A program made the position numbers and the translations under genes. The notes below the pieces were generated by a model, which made no database searches, was not told where the DNA came from, and was given only the letters and a program-made list of their open reading frames with translations. Below, in pieces: positions 25,037 through 34,073 of a stretch of DNA of 64,000 nucleotides. The stretch's first letter is position 1. Every line of letters starts with the position of its first letter. The stretch is taken from assembly GCF_021554725.1 (NCBI RefSeq), contig NZ_JAIZDP010000006.1, positions 124,001-188,000 on the forward strand. The letters run 5' to 3'. The DNA comes from Sinomonas notoginsengisoli (GTDB taxonomy: Bacteria; Actinomycetota; Actinomycetes; Actinomycetales; Micrococcaceae).

Positions 25037-25620
25037 CGCCGCCCTCCCTCGCCCGGCTCCGCGGACAGCATCCGCTCGAGGTGCTGTTCTTCGTTCACCA
25101 GCTCGAGTTCCTCCTTGGTGCCCATGATTCGGATGAGCTCGGCCTCGGCCGCGAGCACCTCTCGCCGCACGCGCTCAGCATCAGCCGCGTCATTGACATT
25201 GATGTAGTGGACATAGAGGGTGGCGTTGGCCCGGTCGACGTCCACGACCAGGGAGCCGGGCACGAGTGAGATCACGTGGCCCGTGGCGGTCACCATGAGG
25301 TCCGCATGGCTGCGCAGGGGCACGGCCACGACGGCGCTGCGGATGTGCGGGCCCTTCACGGCGGCGAGCCAGATGAGCTGCATACTGGCCACGATCACGT
25401 GCCAGACGAACACGAACGCGTAGCGCACAGCATGCAGCACGTTGAACCGGCCGCTCAGCTCAACGGGCGGCAGGTAGAACAGCCGCGTGACCACGAGCGC
25501 AAAGATGGCGCCGAACAGCAGGTTCCCAGCCGAGAGGTCCTGCCACAGCGCGCCCCACACCACGACGAGCCACACGAGCAGCGGCAGCTCGACCCGCAGG
25601 GAAGCCTTGGGGCGCATCAT
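25033..25620 (-). CDS. mrpE: Mrp Na+/H+ antiporter subunit E
   Basis: 195 residues with N-terminal membrane segments (ELPLLVWLVVVWGALWQDLS, GNLLFGAIFALVVTRLFYLP, YAFVFVWHVIVASMQLIWLA) and a cytosolic tail holding the family stretch SLVPGSLVVDVDRANATLYVH. The Glu/Arg-rich C-terminal extension (about 165-195) is longer than in many homologues. The start is a double ATG at 25620 and overlaps the mrpD stop. Confidence 0.93.
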   Translation of the reverse strand: MMRPKASLRVELPLLVWLVVVWGALWQDLSAGNLLFGAIFALVVTRLFYLPPVELSGRFNVLHAVRYAFVFVWHVIVASMQLIWLAAVKGPHIRSAVVAVPLRSHADLMVTATGHVISLVPGSLVVDVDRANATLYVHYINVNDAADAERVRREVLAAEAELIRIMGTKEELELVNEEQHLERMLSAEPGEGGRR

Positions 25621-27191
25621 CGGTGGCCTCCCGGTAGGGCGGGCGCCCGGGCGGCGTGGGCCGCCTCGGTGCCGAGGACTGCGGAGATGTATCCGGCCCG
25701 GTCGAGCATCTCCTGGGCGGCCTGTTCGCTGAGGCGGAACAGCGGCCCGGCGAACACTGTGAGCGCCAGGCCCACCGCCACGAGCCCCGCCGTCGCGCCG
25801 ACCATCGACTTGGGCAGGGCGGTGGCCGCGGGGGGAGCCAAGAGCGCCGGCGCGGGCGCCTCGGCGTCCTGGGGCCGGCGCCAGAACACTCTGCTCCACA
25901 CACGGGCCATCGCGAGCAGTGTCAAGAGGCTCACGACGACGCCTGCCGCGACGAGCACGAGCGCGAGCGGCGTCCCGAGCCGCACGCCGGCCTGGAGGAG
26001 GCCGAGCTTGCCGAGGAATCCGGACAGCGGCGGGATGCCGGAGAGGTTCATGGCGGGCAGGAAGTACAGGAGGGCGAGCAGGGGCGAGAGCTTGGCGAGG
26101 CCGCCAAGCCGATCGATGGAGGACGATCCGCCGCGCCGCTCGATGAGCCCCGCGACGAGGAACAGCGAGGTCTGGACCGTGATGTGGTGAACCACGTAGT
26201 ACACCGCGGCGGCCAGGCCTAGAACAGAGCTCAGGGCGGTGCCGAACACCATGTAGCCGATGTGGCTCACCAGGGTGAAGGACAGGAGCCTCTTGATGTC
26301 CGTCTGCGCAAGGGCGCCGAGGATGCCGACCACCATGGTGGCCAGCGCCACGACCAGGAGTGGGACGTTGAGGGCGTCCCCGGGGAAGAGGAGCGTCTCC
26401 GTGCGGATGATTGCGTACACGCCGACCTTGGTGAGCAGGCCGGCGAACACGGCGGTGACCGGCGCTGGCGCGGTCGGGTAGGAGTCGGGGAGCCAGAAGG
26501 ACAGGGGGAAGACGGCCGCCTTGATCCCGAAGCCGACCAGGAGCATCGAGTGCAGGACCGTCTGCAGGCCGGGGTCGAGCTGGCCGAGCTTGACGGCGAG
26601 GTCCGCCATGTTGACCGTGCCGGTGGCCGCGTAGACCATGGCGATCGCGACGAGGAAGAGCAGCGACGAGACCACGCTCACGACGACGTACGTCACCCCC
26701 GCACGGATGCGCGGCCCGGTCCCGCCGAGGGTCATGAGCACGTAGCTCGCGGTGAGGAGGATCTCGAACCCGACGTACAGGTTGAAGAGGTCCCCGGCGA
26801 GGAACGCGTTGGAGACGCCGGCGACGAGGATCATGTAGCTGGGGTGGAACACGGAGACGGGGCCGTCCTTGTCGCCGTCGGCCATGCCCTGGCCCGTCGC
26901 GTAGACGAGGACGGCGAGGCTCACGGTCGTCGAGATGACGAGCATGAGCGAGGAGAACTGGTCCACGACCATCGTGATCCCGTACGGCGGCGCCCATCCG
27001 CCCAGGGTCACGGCCGTTGTGCCGCCGTCCCACACGGAGACGAGGAGGAGGCACTCGAGGCCGAGGGTCAGGGTCAGGACTGAGATCGTGACGGTCCGCT
27101 GGGCGTGCTCTTGGCGCAGCAGCAGGAACGCGAGGGCGGCACCGAAGATGGGAAGGGCGACGGCGAGCGGCGCCAGGCTGGCGATGTTCAC
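25617..27191 (-). CDS. mrpD: Mrp Na+/H+ antiporter subunit D
   Basis: 524-residue homologue of the proton-pumping NuoM/NuoN subunits with about 14 membrane spans. The key charged residues are present: a Glu in NLYVGFEILLTASYVLM (TM5) and the lysines in GFGIKAAVFPLSFWLPD (TM7) and AQTDIKRLLSFTLVSHIG (TM8). It begins at a GTG at 27191 that overlaps the mrpC stop by 4 nt. MrpD with MrpA forms the ion-translocating core. Confidence 0.95.
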   Translation of the reverse strand: MNIASLAPLAVALPIFGAALAFLLLRQEHAQRTVTISVLTLTLGLECLLLVSVWDGGTTAVTLGGWAPPYGITMVVDQFSSLMLVISTTVSLAVLVYATGQGMADGDKDGPVSVFHPSYMILVAGVSNAFLAGDLFNLYVGFEILLTASYVLMTLGGTGPRIRAGVTYVVVSVVSSLLFLVAIAMVYAATGTVNMADLAVKLGQLDPGLQTVLHSMLLVGFGIKAAVFPLSFWLPDSYPTAPAPVTAVFAGLLTKVGVYAIIRTETLLFPGDALNVPLLVVALATMVVGILGALAQTDIKRLLSFTLVSHIGYMVFGTALSSVLGLAAAVYYVVHHITVQTSLFLVAGLIERRGGSSSIDRLGGLAKLSPLLALLYFLPAMNLSGIPPLSGFLGKLGLLQAGVRLGTPLALVLVAAGVVVSLLTLLAMARVWSRVFWRRPQDAEAPAPALLAPPAATALPKSMVGATAGLVAVGLALTVFAGPLFRLSEQAAQEMLDRAGYISAVLGTEAAHAARAPALPGGHR

Positions 27192-27694
27192 TCTCGCGCG
27201 GCCTCCTTCCGCTGGGACGCGTGGGCTCTCGGACTGGGGGTGGACAGGGCCGCGTGGTCTGCTGCCGCCGCCGCCTCGGGGCTGGGGAACTCGGACAGGT
27301 CCGCCGGGACATCGGCGTCGTCCTCCGCGTCCCAGCTGGCCTGGGCGGCGACCCGGCGGTCCTCGATGTCGTCCGCGACCACGTCGATCCTTCCGAGCTG
27401 CCATGTCCGGTAGATGAGGGCGAGCATGAACGCTGTCACCGCGAACGAGATCACGATCGAGGTCAGGATGAGGGCCTGCGGAAGGGGATCGTTGTACGCG
27501 GAGGGGTCCGTGCCCTTGACGATGAGCGGGGCGGGCCCTGCCGCGCCGCCCGTGGCCAGGAGCAGGACATTGGCGCCATTGGTCAGGAGCATGAGGCCCA
27601 GCAGCACGCGCGTGAGGGAGCGCTCGAGGAGCAGGTAGATGCCGGTGGCGAAGAGCAGCCCCGCGATGATCGCCAGGGTGAGGTTCACGGTCAC
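27188..27694 (-). CDS. mrpC: Mrp Na+/H+ antiporter subunit C
   Basis: 168 residues: a NuoK-like three-span domain (VNLTLAIIAGLLFATGIYLL, VLLGLMLLTNGANVLLLATGG, ALILTSIVISFAVTAFMLAL) with the conserved Asn of LTNGANV and the DPLPQALILT motif. A long acidic, Ala/Pro-rich tail of about 55 residues follows, larger than in most MrpC. It starts at a GTG at 27694 overlapping the mrpA stop. Confidence 0.94.
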   Translation of the reverse strand: MTVNLTLAIIAGLLFATGIYLLLERSLTRVLLGLMLLTNGANVLLLATGGAAGPAPLIVKGTDPSAYNDPLPQALILTSIVISFAVTAFMLALIYRTWQLGRIDVVADDIEDRRVAAQASWDAEDDADVPADLSEFPSPEAAAAADHAALSTPSPRAHASQRKEAARE

Positions 27695-30600
27695 TGCTCT
27701 GCTCCTTCGTGTTCGATGCGCGCGCCGTGGTGGGCCGCATGCTCGGCGGACTCGAGGTGCTCGTCGATGCGGGACCCGAGGCTGCGCAGGACGTCGACGA
27801 CGAGCCCGACGACCACGAGGTACACACCGATGTCGAAGATGGTCGAGGTCACGAACTTGACGGCGCCGAACACCGGGAGCCAGAGCTCGAGGATCGCGCT
27901 CTGGAACACCTGGCCTCCGAGGGAGAGCGGGATCACACCCGCGAGCGCCGCCGTGCCGAGGCCCGCGCCGAGGAGCACACCGGGGCTCACGGAGGCCGCC
28001 TCGTGCAGCTCGAAGCGGCCGCCGGCGAGGTAGCGGACGGTGAGCGCGAGCCCGGCCAGGAGGCCGCCCGCGAAGCCGCCGCCCGGGAAGTTGTGCCCCG
28101 CGAGCAGGAGGTAGACCGAGAACACGACCATCGAGTGGAAGGTGAGGCGCGTGATGACCTCGAAGATGATCGAGCGCCGCTCGGGCGCCAGGGTACGCCC
28201 AGCCACGAGCCATGCATCGCGCGCGATGGTCGCGAACCTGCGGGCGACGGCGAGCTCGGCCGCCCCCCGGGACTCGGCCGCCACGCCGCGCGTCCGGCCG
28301 ACGCTCCCGGTCGCAACGTCCGCCGTGGCGCCGAGCCCGCGTCCGCTGTGCCTGATGAAGATCAGGCTTGCTACTCCCGTTGCCGCGAGCGCGAGCACGG
28401 AGATCTCCCCGAAGGTGTCCCAGGCCCTGATGTCCACGAGGGTGACGTTGACGATGTTGAGCCCGCCCCCGCCCGTGTACGCGAGGTCGGGGAAGTGGAG
28501 CGACACGGGCTCGGCAATGCGCGCGTCCATGGCGACGAGGCCCACGATCACCATGACGGCGCCGAAGACCACGGCGACGGCGATCCGGACGGCGCGGTAC
28601 TTCCCGCCCGTGCGGTCCCGCAGCTGCGGCGGGAGGCTGCGCATGCCGAGGACGAACGCGACGAGCACGATCGTCTCGACGAGCATCTGGGTCACGGCAA
28701 GGTCCGGCGCACCCTGCAGCGCGAAGATGAGGGCGATCCCGTAGCCGGTGATGGAGACCATGAGCACGGCGAGAAAACGCTTGTTCGCCCTGAGCGCCGC
28801 AATGGCACCCGCAGCGATGGCGAGGCCGATCACGGGCGTGAGCGGGGAACCCGGGTCCACGACCCTGAGCCGCTCGGGCGCTGGGAGCGCGACCCCGCCG
28901 AGGATGAGCGCTGAGATCGGCACCAGTGCCGCGACCCCGAGGATCACCGCGAGGTAGAAGAACAGTGAACCGCGCTGGGTGCGGCCGGTGACCCAGATGG
29001 CCGCATCGTCCACAGCGCCGACGATGGCGCGGTAGCCTCGCTCGGCGTCGACGGGCGCACGGAGGCGGTCCTGGGCGCGGCCCACCGCATCCCGCGCCCA
29101 GAAGAGGATCGCGCCGAGAGCCCATCCGGCCGCCGAGAGCGCGAGCGGGAGGCCGAGCCCGTGCCATGCCGCCAGGTGCAGGACCACAGCCTGGCCAGCG
29201 GCAGCCGACCCTGCGGCGTCGTGCGTCGCCGCGGCCGCGCCCGCCGCGACTTCCGCCGCGTAGGGGGCCGCCCAGGCGTCTACCGGCGCGGGCCAGAGGC
29301 CGTAGACGAGGCCCGCGAGCGCGAGGACGGCCGGGGCCGCGACGAAGAGCGGGGTGATGGGCGTGAACGGGGTGTCGGGTACGCCGCGCTTGCGGGCAAA
29401 CCCGCCCCACACGAACCGTGTACTGTACGCGACGGTGACGGCAGAGCCGACGGCAAACCCCACCAGCACGACGCCGCCCCACACGTCCCCGAGCGGAGCG
29501 TGCGCGAACGCGTCGAAGACCGCTTCCTTCGCCACGAAGCCGCCGAACAGGGGCAGGCCCGCCATGGATGCCGCGGCGAGCGCACCGGTGATGGCAAGCA
29601 CCCGGGAGTGGCGGTAGACGCCGGAAAGGCGACGGAGATCGCGAGTGCCCGTCTGGTGGTCGATGATCCCGACCACCAGGAACAGCGCGGCCTTGAACAG
29701 GGCATGGGCCACGACCATCGCGAGGCCGGCCAGTGCCGCGGCGGGTGTGCCGAGGCCCACGACGGCGATCAGGAACCCGAGCTGGCTGACGGTGCCGAAC
29801 GCGAGGATGAGCTTGATGTCCGTCTGCCGCAGCGACCGGTACCCACCCACCAGCATCGTTGCGAGCCCGACGCCAAGGACCACGGGCTGCCAGTAGGCGG
29901 TCCCCGCGAAGCCGGGGGCAAGCCGCGCCACGAGGTACACACCGGCCTTGACCATCGCGGCCGCATGCAGGTACGCGGAGACCGGAGTCGGCGCTGCCAT
30001 CGCGGCCGGGAGCCAGAAGTGGAACGGCACGAGGGCGGACTTGCTCAGCGCGCCCACGAGCACGAGCACCGCGCCAACCGCGACCGGGCCTGCCGTGGCG
30101 GGGTCCGCGACGAGTGCGGGCGCCTTCTCGAGCACCGCGGAGACGCGGTACGTTCCTGCCAATTCGCCGAGGAGGATCAGCCCAACCAGCATCGCGAGGC
30201 CCCCCGCCGTCGTGACGATGAGGGCCTGAATTGCCGAGCGCCGCGCGGAGAGGCGGACATTGGCGTACCCGATGAGCAGGTACGACAGGACGGAGGTGAG
30301 TTCCCAGAAGATGAACAGGGCGATCAGGTCGTCAGCGGTGACGAGGCCGAACATGGCGCCGGCGAACGCGAGCATCTGTCCGCCGAACCCGCCCAGGCCC
30401 TCGTCGTCCCGATTGAAATAGCGGGCGCAGTAGAGCAGGACAAGCGCTCCCACGCCCAGGACCAGCAGGCAGAGCACCCAGGCGAGCGGGTCGAGCCGGA
30501 ATGCGATCTGCACATCCAGGGTCGGGATGAAGTCCCAGGACTCCATGATGCCGCGCGCCGCCTGCGGCACTCCCCCGGCGCCTGCCGCGCCCGAGGCCGC

Positions 30601-30759
30601 CGGGCCGGCGTCGTACGCCGCAGTGTGCTGGAAGGCGAGCCACACGAGCGAGGCGGCCGGGACCGCGGCGAGGAGAAAGAACGCCCCTCGCCCCACCCGT
30701 CGGAAGATCCACGGCGAGCCAGCCGCCACCACGAAATGCAGGGCGAGTACTGGCAGCAC
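27691..30759 (-). CDS. mrpA: Mrp Na+/H+ antiporter fused subunits A and B
   Basis: 1022 residues, first gene of the mrp operon. The N-terminal NuoL-like domain has WELTSVLSYLLIGYAN (TM5 Glu), LSKSALVPFHFWLPAAM (TM7 Lys), HAAAMVKAGVYL and LRQTDIKLILAFGTVSQLGF. A NuoJ-like DUF4040 part is at about 610-760, and a C-terminal MrpB domain (about 830-1010) has GHNFPGGGFAGGLLAGLAL. The A-B fusion explains why no separate mrpB gene exists. It starts at a GTG at 30759 behind CGGAG. The complex exchanges cytosolic sodium for protons and supports salt and alkali tolerance. Confidence 0.95.
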   Translation of the reverse strand: MLPVLALHFVVAAGSPWIFRRVGRGAFFLLAAVPAASLVWLAFQHTAAYDAGPAASGAAGAGGVPQAARGIMESWDFIPTLDVQIAFRLDPLAWVLCLLVLGVGALVLLYCARYFNRDDEGLGGFGGQMLAFAGAMFGLVTADDLIALFIFWELTSVLSYLLIGYANVRLSARRSAIQALIVTTAGGLAMLVGLILLGELAGTYRVSAVLEKAPALVADPATAGPVAVGAVLVLVGALSKSALVPFHFWLPAAMAAPTPVSAYLHAAAMVKAGVYLVARLAPGFAGTAYWQPVVLGVGLATMLVGGYRSLRQTDIKLILAFGTVSQLGFLIAVVGLGTPAAALAGLAMVVAHALFKAALFLVVGIIDHQTGTRDLRRLSGVYRHSRVLAITGALAAASMAGLPLFGGFVAKEAVFDAFAHAPLGDVWGGVVLVGFAVGSAVTVAYSTRFVWGGFARKRGVPDTPFTPITPLFVAAPAVLALAGLVYGLWPAPVDAWAAPYAAEVAAGAAAATHDAAGSAAAGQAVVLHLAAWHGLGLPLALSAAGWALGAILFWARDAVGRAQDRLRAPVDAERGYRAIVGAVDDAAIWVTGRTQRGSLFFYLAVILGVAALVPISALILGGVALPAPERLRVVDPGSPLTPVIGLAIAAGAIAALRANKRFLAVLMVSITGYGIALIFALQGAPDLAVTQMLVETIVLVAFVLGMRSLPPQLRDRTGGKYRAVRIAVAVVFGAVMVIVGLVAMDARIAEPVSLHFPDLAYTGGGGLNIVNVTLVDIRAWDTFGEISVLALAATGVASLIFIRHSGRGLGATADVATGSVGRTRGVAAESRGAAELAVARRFATIARDAWLVAGRTLAPERRSIIFEVITRLTFHSMVVFSVYLLLAGHNFPGGGFAGGLLAGLALTVRYLAGGRFELHEAASVSPGVLLGAGLGTAALAGVIPLSLGGQVFQSAILELWLPVFGAVKFVTSTIFDIGVYLVVVGLVVDVLRSLGSRIDEHLESAEHAAHHGARIEHEGAEQ

Positions 30760-30864
30760 AAAGGACTCCGCTCGGTTGAAGGTTCAATTGTCTATGCGTT
30801 GGGTGTGGCGGCACAAAGAGTTGGGTTCAGTCCCAGAAGTCTATCAACCGATAAAGTTCTGAGT

Positions 30865-32244
30865 ATGCACGCGTCCGGCGTCTCCGAGCTCGAACGGCAC
30901 GGCCGCCCTGTGCGCCGCGGACAGGTCCTCGCGTGGGCCTCCTGGGACTGGGGATCCGCCGCATTCAACGCCGTGATGACCACGTTCGTCTTCACCGTCT
31001 ACCTCACGTCCAAGGCATTCGGCGGCGAGGACCACGCCTCGGCCGTGCTCGGCGCGGCACTGGGGGTCGGGGGGCTGGGGATCGCGCTGCTCGCGCCGGT
31101 GTCCGGCCAGCGCTCGGACGCCGGTGGGCGCAGGAAGCTGTGGCTCGGCATCCACACCGGGGTGGTCGCGCTGCTCACGGGGCTGTGCTTCTTCGCGTAC
31201 CCGCACCCTGAGTTCCTCCTGTACGGTGCCTCGCTCCTCGCGGCGGGCCACGTGTTCAGCGAACTCGCAGGGGTGAACTACAACGCTATGCTCGAGCAGA
31301 TCGCCACCCCCAAGACCATCGGGCGGATCTCCGGGCTCGGATGGTCGGCCGGGTACTTCGGCGGGATCGTGGCGCTGCTGCTGGTCCTGGCCCTTTTCGT
31401 CCAGCCCGCATTCCACTGGTTCGGCGCCTCCACCGACGAGTCGCTGAACATCCGTCTCGTTGCGCTGTTCTCGATGGCCTGGATCGTCCTGTTCTCGCTG
31501 CCCGTCATGTTCGCAGTGCCCGAGGTGCCCCGGCAGCGCGCGGCACGCCTCGGGATCATCGCCTCCTATGGGCTCCTCTTCCGCCGCATCCGCGCGATCT
31601 GGAAGACCAGCCCGCACACCATCTACTTCCTCGCCGCCTCAGCCATCTTCCGCGACGGGCTCGCCGCCGTCTTCACGTTCGGCGGCGTCATCGCGGCGGG
31701 CACGTTCGGGTTCACCCTCTCGCAGGTCATCTTCTTCGCGATCTTCGGCAACGTCGTCGCGGCCCTCGGCGCGATCGCTGGCGGCTTCCTCGACGACAGG
31801 CTGGGGCCGAAGCGGGTCATCGTCGGCTCGCTGGTGGGACTCCTCGTCGCGGCCGGCGCCGTACTCGCACTCGGGAACGCCGAGTACCACCTCGGCGGAT
31901 TCCTGTGGACCGGCGGGCTCACCTTCTGGGTCTTCGGCCTGTTCCTATGCCTCTTCGTAGGGCCAGCCCAGTCCGCGGCCCGCGCCTACCTCGCGCGGCT
32001 TGCACCGGACGGCGAGGCCGGCGAGCTGTTCGGCCTCTACGCCACGACCGGCCGCGCCGTGAGCTTCCTCGCGCCCGCGCTGTTCAGCCTGTGCATCACT
32101 ATCGCCACGCCGTTCGTCGCCCCCGGGAGCGCCCAGCGCTGGGGGATCGTCGGGATCATGGCTGTCCTGCTGGCCGGGCTCCTCGTGCTCCTGCCGGTCA
32201 AGCCGCCGGCGCGGGTGGCCACTGCGGTGGTTCCGCCAGCGTGA
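30865..32244 (+). CDS. MFS transporter of the UMF1/Atg22-like family
   Basis: 459 residues, 11-12 membrane spans. The N-terminal ASWDWGSAAFNAVMTTFVFT matches the start of Atg22-like MFS proteins, and RISGLGWSAGYFGGIVAL is the family hallmark near residues 155-172. VPS-type amino-acid efflux is known for the yeast namesake; bacterial members are uncharacterised. It is divergent from mrpA with about 105 bp between them and ends in a strong hairpin. Confidence 0.85.
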   Translation: MHASGVSELERHGRPVRRGQVLAWASWDWGSAAFNAVMTTFVFTVYLTSKAFGGEDHASAVLGAALGVGGLGIALLAPVSGQRSDAGGRRKLWLGIHTGVVALLTGLCFFAYPHPEFLLYGASLLAAGHVFSELAGVNYNAMLEQIATPKTIGRISGLGWSAGYFGGIVALLLVLALFVQPAFHWFGASTDESLNIRLVALFSMAWIVLFSLPVMFAVPEVPRQRAARLGIIASYGLLFRRIRAIWKTSPHTIYFLAASAIFRDGLAAVFTFGGVIAAGTFGFTLSQVIFFAIFGNVVAALGAIAGGFLDDRLGPKRVIVGSLVGLLVAAGAVLALGNAEYHLGGFLWTGGLTFWVFGLFLCLFVGPAQSAARAYLARLAPDGEAGELFGLYATTGRAVSFLAPALFSLCITIATPFVAPGSAQRWGIVGIMAVLLAGLLVLLPVKPPARVATAVVPPA

Positions 32245-32251
32245 GCGGACG

Positions 32252-32285
32252 GGCGCACGACGGCGGCCGCTCGCCGTCGTGCGCC
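32252..32285 (+). terminator. Hairpin H2 (GGCGCACGACGGCG stem)
   Basis: A perfect 14-bp stem (32252-32265 with 32272-32285) and a 6-nt loop, 8 nt after the MFS stop. It lacks a T-run but is placed as a terminator between that gene and the khtT-like gene. It shares its stem sequence with H1 and H3. Confidence 0.65.
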
Positions 32286-32311
32286 AGCCCACCCGCCACT
32301 AGAGTTGAGCC

Positions 32312-32794
32312 ATGAACGTTGACGAGACTGACCTTCCTGGGTTCGGGGTCCGCAAGGACTTCATGACGCAGTCGGGGCGCAGGCTCGGCGTCGTCACCCA
32401 CCGGGACGGCGAGACCGAGCTCATCGTCTCCGCCTGGGACGATCCGGACACGTGCCAGGCGAGCATCCCCCTCACGGGCGAGGAGGCCACGACGCTCGGA
32501 AACCTTCTCGGCGGTCAGCGGATCGTGATGCAGCTCGCCGAAGAGCACCGTGATCTCCCCGGCATCTCGACACGCCAGTTCCACATCGGCGCCGAATCCC
32601 CCTTCCGCGACCAGCCCATGGGCAAGGCCCAGATCCGCACCCGGACGAGCGTCTCGATCGTGGCGATCATGCGCGAAGGCGAGGTCCTCGCCTCGCCGGG
32701 ACCCGACGTCGTGCTCCGCGCGGGCGACCTGATCGTTGCCGTCGGCACCCAGGACGGCCTCGACCAGGCCGCCCGGATCCTCCGCAACGGCTGA
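32312..32794 (+). CDS. KhtT/AmhM-like TrkA-C regulatory subunit
   Basis: 160 residues. The N-terminal part (about 1-65) matches KhtT-type proteins (LPGFGVRKDFMT, RLGVVTHRDGETEL). The C-terminal about 85 residues form a TrkA-C/RCK-C domain (ESPFRDQPMGKAQIRTRTSV, then PGPDVVLRAGDLIVAVGT) that binds nucleotides or cyclic di-AMP in homologues. It lies 6 nt before the antiporter gene, as in khtT-khtU pairs, and probably gates it. Confidence 0.88.
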   Translation: MNVDETDLPGFGVRKDFMTQSGRRLGVVTHRDGETELIVSAWDDPDTCQASIPLTGEEATTLGNLLGGQRIVMQLAEEHRDLPGISTRQFHIGAESPFRDQPMGKAQIRTRTSVSIVAIMREGEVLASPGPDVVLRAGDLIVAVGTQDGLDQAARILRNG

Positions 32795-32800
32795 GCCGCG

Positions 32801-34000
32801 ATGGACCCACTCGCACTCACGCTCATCGAGCTCGGGGCGGTCGTGTTCGCCCTCGGCCTCCTCGCGCGCCTCGCTGGACGGATCGGCATGTCGCCGATCC
32901 CGCTCTACCTCATCGGCGGGCTCGTGTTCGGGGCAGGAGGGCTCATCGATTTGGGCGGTGTGCGGGACTTCGCGCATCTTTCCGGGGAGATCGGCGTCAT
33001 CCTCCTCCTGCTCATGCTCGGGCTGGAATATACGGCACAGGAGCTCTTCACGGGGCTCAAGAAGTCGTGGCAGGCCGGCGTCGTGGACCTCGTGCTGAAC
33101 TTCCTGCCGGGGGCCGGCCTGGCGCTGCTGCTCGGGTGGGGTGGCGTCGGGGCACTGGTCATGGGAGGCGTGACGTACATATCGTCCTCGGGGATCGTCG
33201 CGAAGGTCATCACAGACCTCGGGCGGCTCGGCAACCGCGAGACGCACACGATCTTGGCCGTGCTCGTGTTCGAGGACCTCGCGATGGCCATCTACCTGCC
33301 AGTCCTCACGGCCACCCTCGCGGGCGTGAGCTTCCTCGGTGGATTGCAGACCGTAGGCATATCGCTCGTGGTGGTGACCCTCGTGTTCGTCGTCGCGCTC
33401 CGGCACGGGCACCACGTCTCCAAGGCCGTGCACAGCGAGAACTCGGAGGTGTTCCTGCTGAACGTGCTCGGCCTCGCCCTGCTCGTGGCAGGCCTCGCCT
33501 CCGCGATGAAGGTCTCCGCAGCCGTGGGGGCCTTCATGCTCGGAATTGCCATCTCGGGCACCACCGCGCACCTCGCCTCCCGCCTTTTGGAACCGCTGCG
33601 GGACCTCTTCGCCGCGATCTTCTTTGTCGCGTTCGGCCTGAACACGGACCCGACCACCATCCCGCCCGTGCTCGGCTGGTCGCTCCTGCTGGCCCTCGTC
33701 ACGGCGGTGACCAAGCTCGCAACGGGCTGGTGGGCCGCGGCCCGCGCCGGCGTGGCCGTCCCCGGCAGGGCGCGCGCGGGCGCCGCCCTCATCGCGCGGG
33801 GCGAATTCTCGATCGTCATCGCAGGCCTAGCCGTCGCCACCGGCGCCGTCAACGGGGAGCTCGCGGCGATGGCCACCGCCTACGTGCTCCTGATGGCGGT
33901 CCTCGGACCGCTAGCGGCCCGATTCGTCGAGCCGCTCGTGAAGGCCATCCGGCAGCCCCGCCGGCGCGCCGTCCCCTCCCGGTCTGGACCGCTGAGCTGA
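32801..34000 (+). CDS. CPA2 cation:proton antiporter (KhtU/KefB-like)
   Basis: 399 residues, about 12 spans, Na+/H+ exchanger domain (CPA2). Family segments include PLYLIGGLVFGAGGLIDLGG, GVILLLLMLGLEYTAQEL, VTYISSSGIVAKVITDLGR with the conserved serines, VLVFEDLAMAIYLPVL with Glu-Asp of the ion site, and ALIARGEFSIVIAGLA. There is no C-terminal RCK domain; that role falls to the small upstream partner. It likely exports potassium or another monovalent cation in exchange for protons. Confidence 0.92.
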   Translation: MDPLALTLIELGAVVFALGLLARLAGRIGMSPIPLYLIGGLVFGAGGLIDLGGVRDFAHLSGEIGVILLLLMLGLEYTAQELFTGLKKSWQAGVVDLVLNFLPGAGLALLLGWGGVGALVMGGVTYISSSGIVAKVITDLGRLGNRETHTILAVLVFEDLAMAIYLPVLTATLAGVSFLGGLQTVGISLVVVTLVFVVALRHGHHVSKAVHSENSEVFLLNVLGLALLVAGLASAMKVSAAVGAFMLGIAISGTTAHLASRLLEPLRDLFAAIFFVAFGLNTDPTTIPPVLGWSLLLALVTAVTKLATGWWAAARAGVAVPGRARAGAALIARGEFSIVIAGLAVATGAVNGELAAMATAYVLLMAVLGPLAARFVEPLVKAIRQPRRRAVPSRSGPLS

Positions 34001-34073
34001 CAGGCATCCGGTCACGGACCGACCGGAGCAGAGCACCCACCCGCCCGAAGACCACCAGAGAGGCCGTGAAACC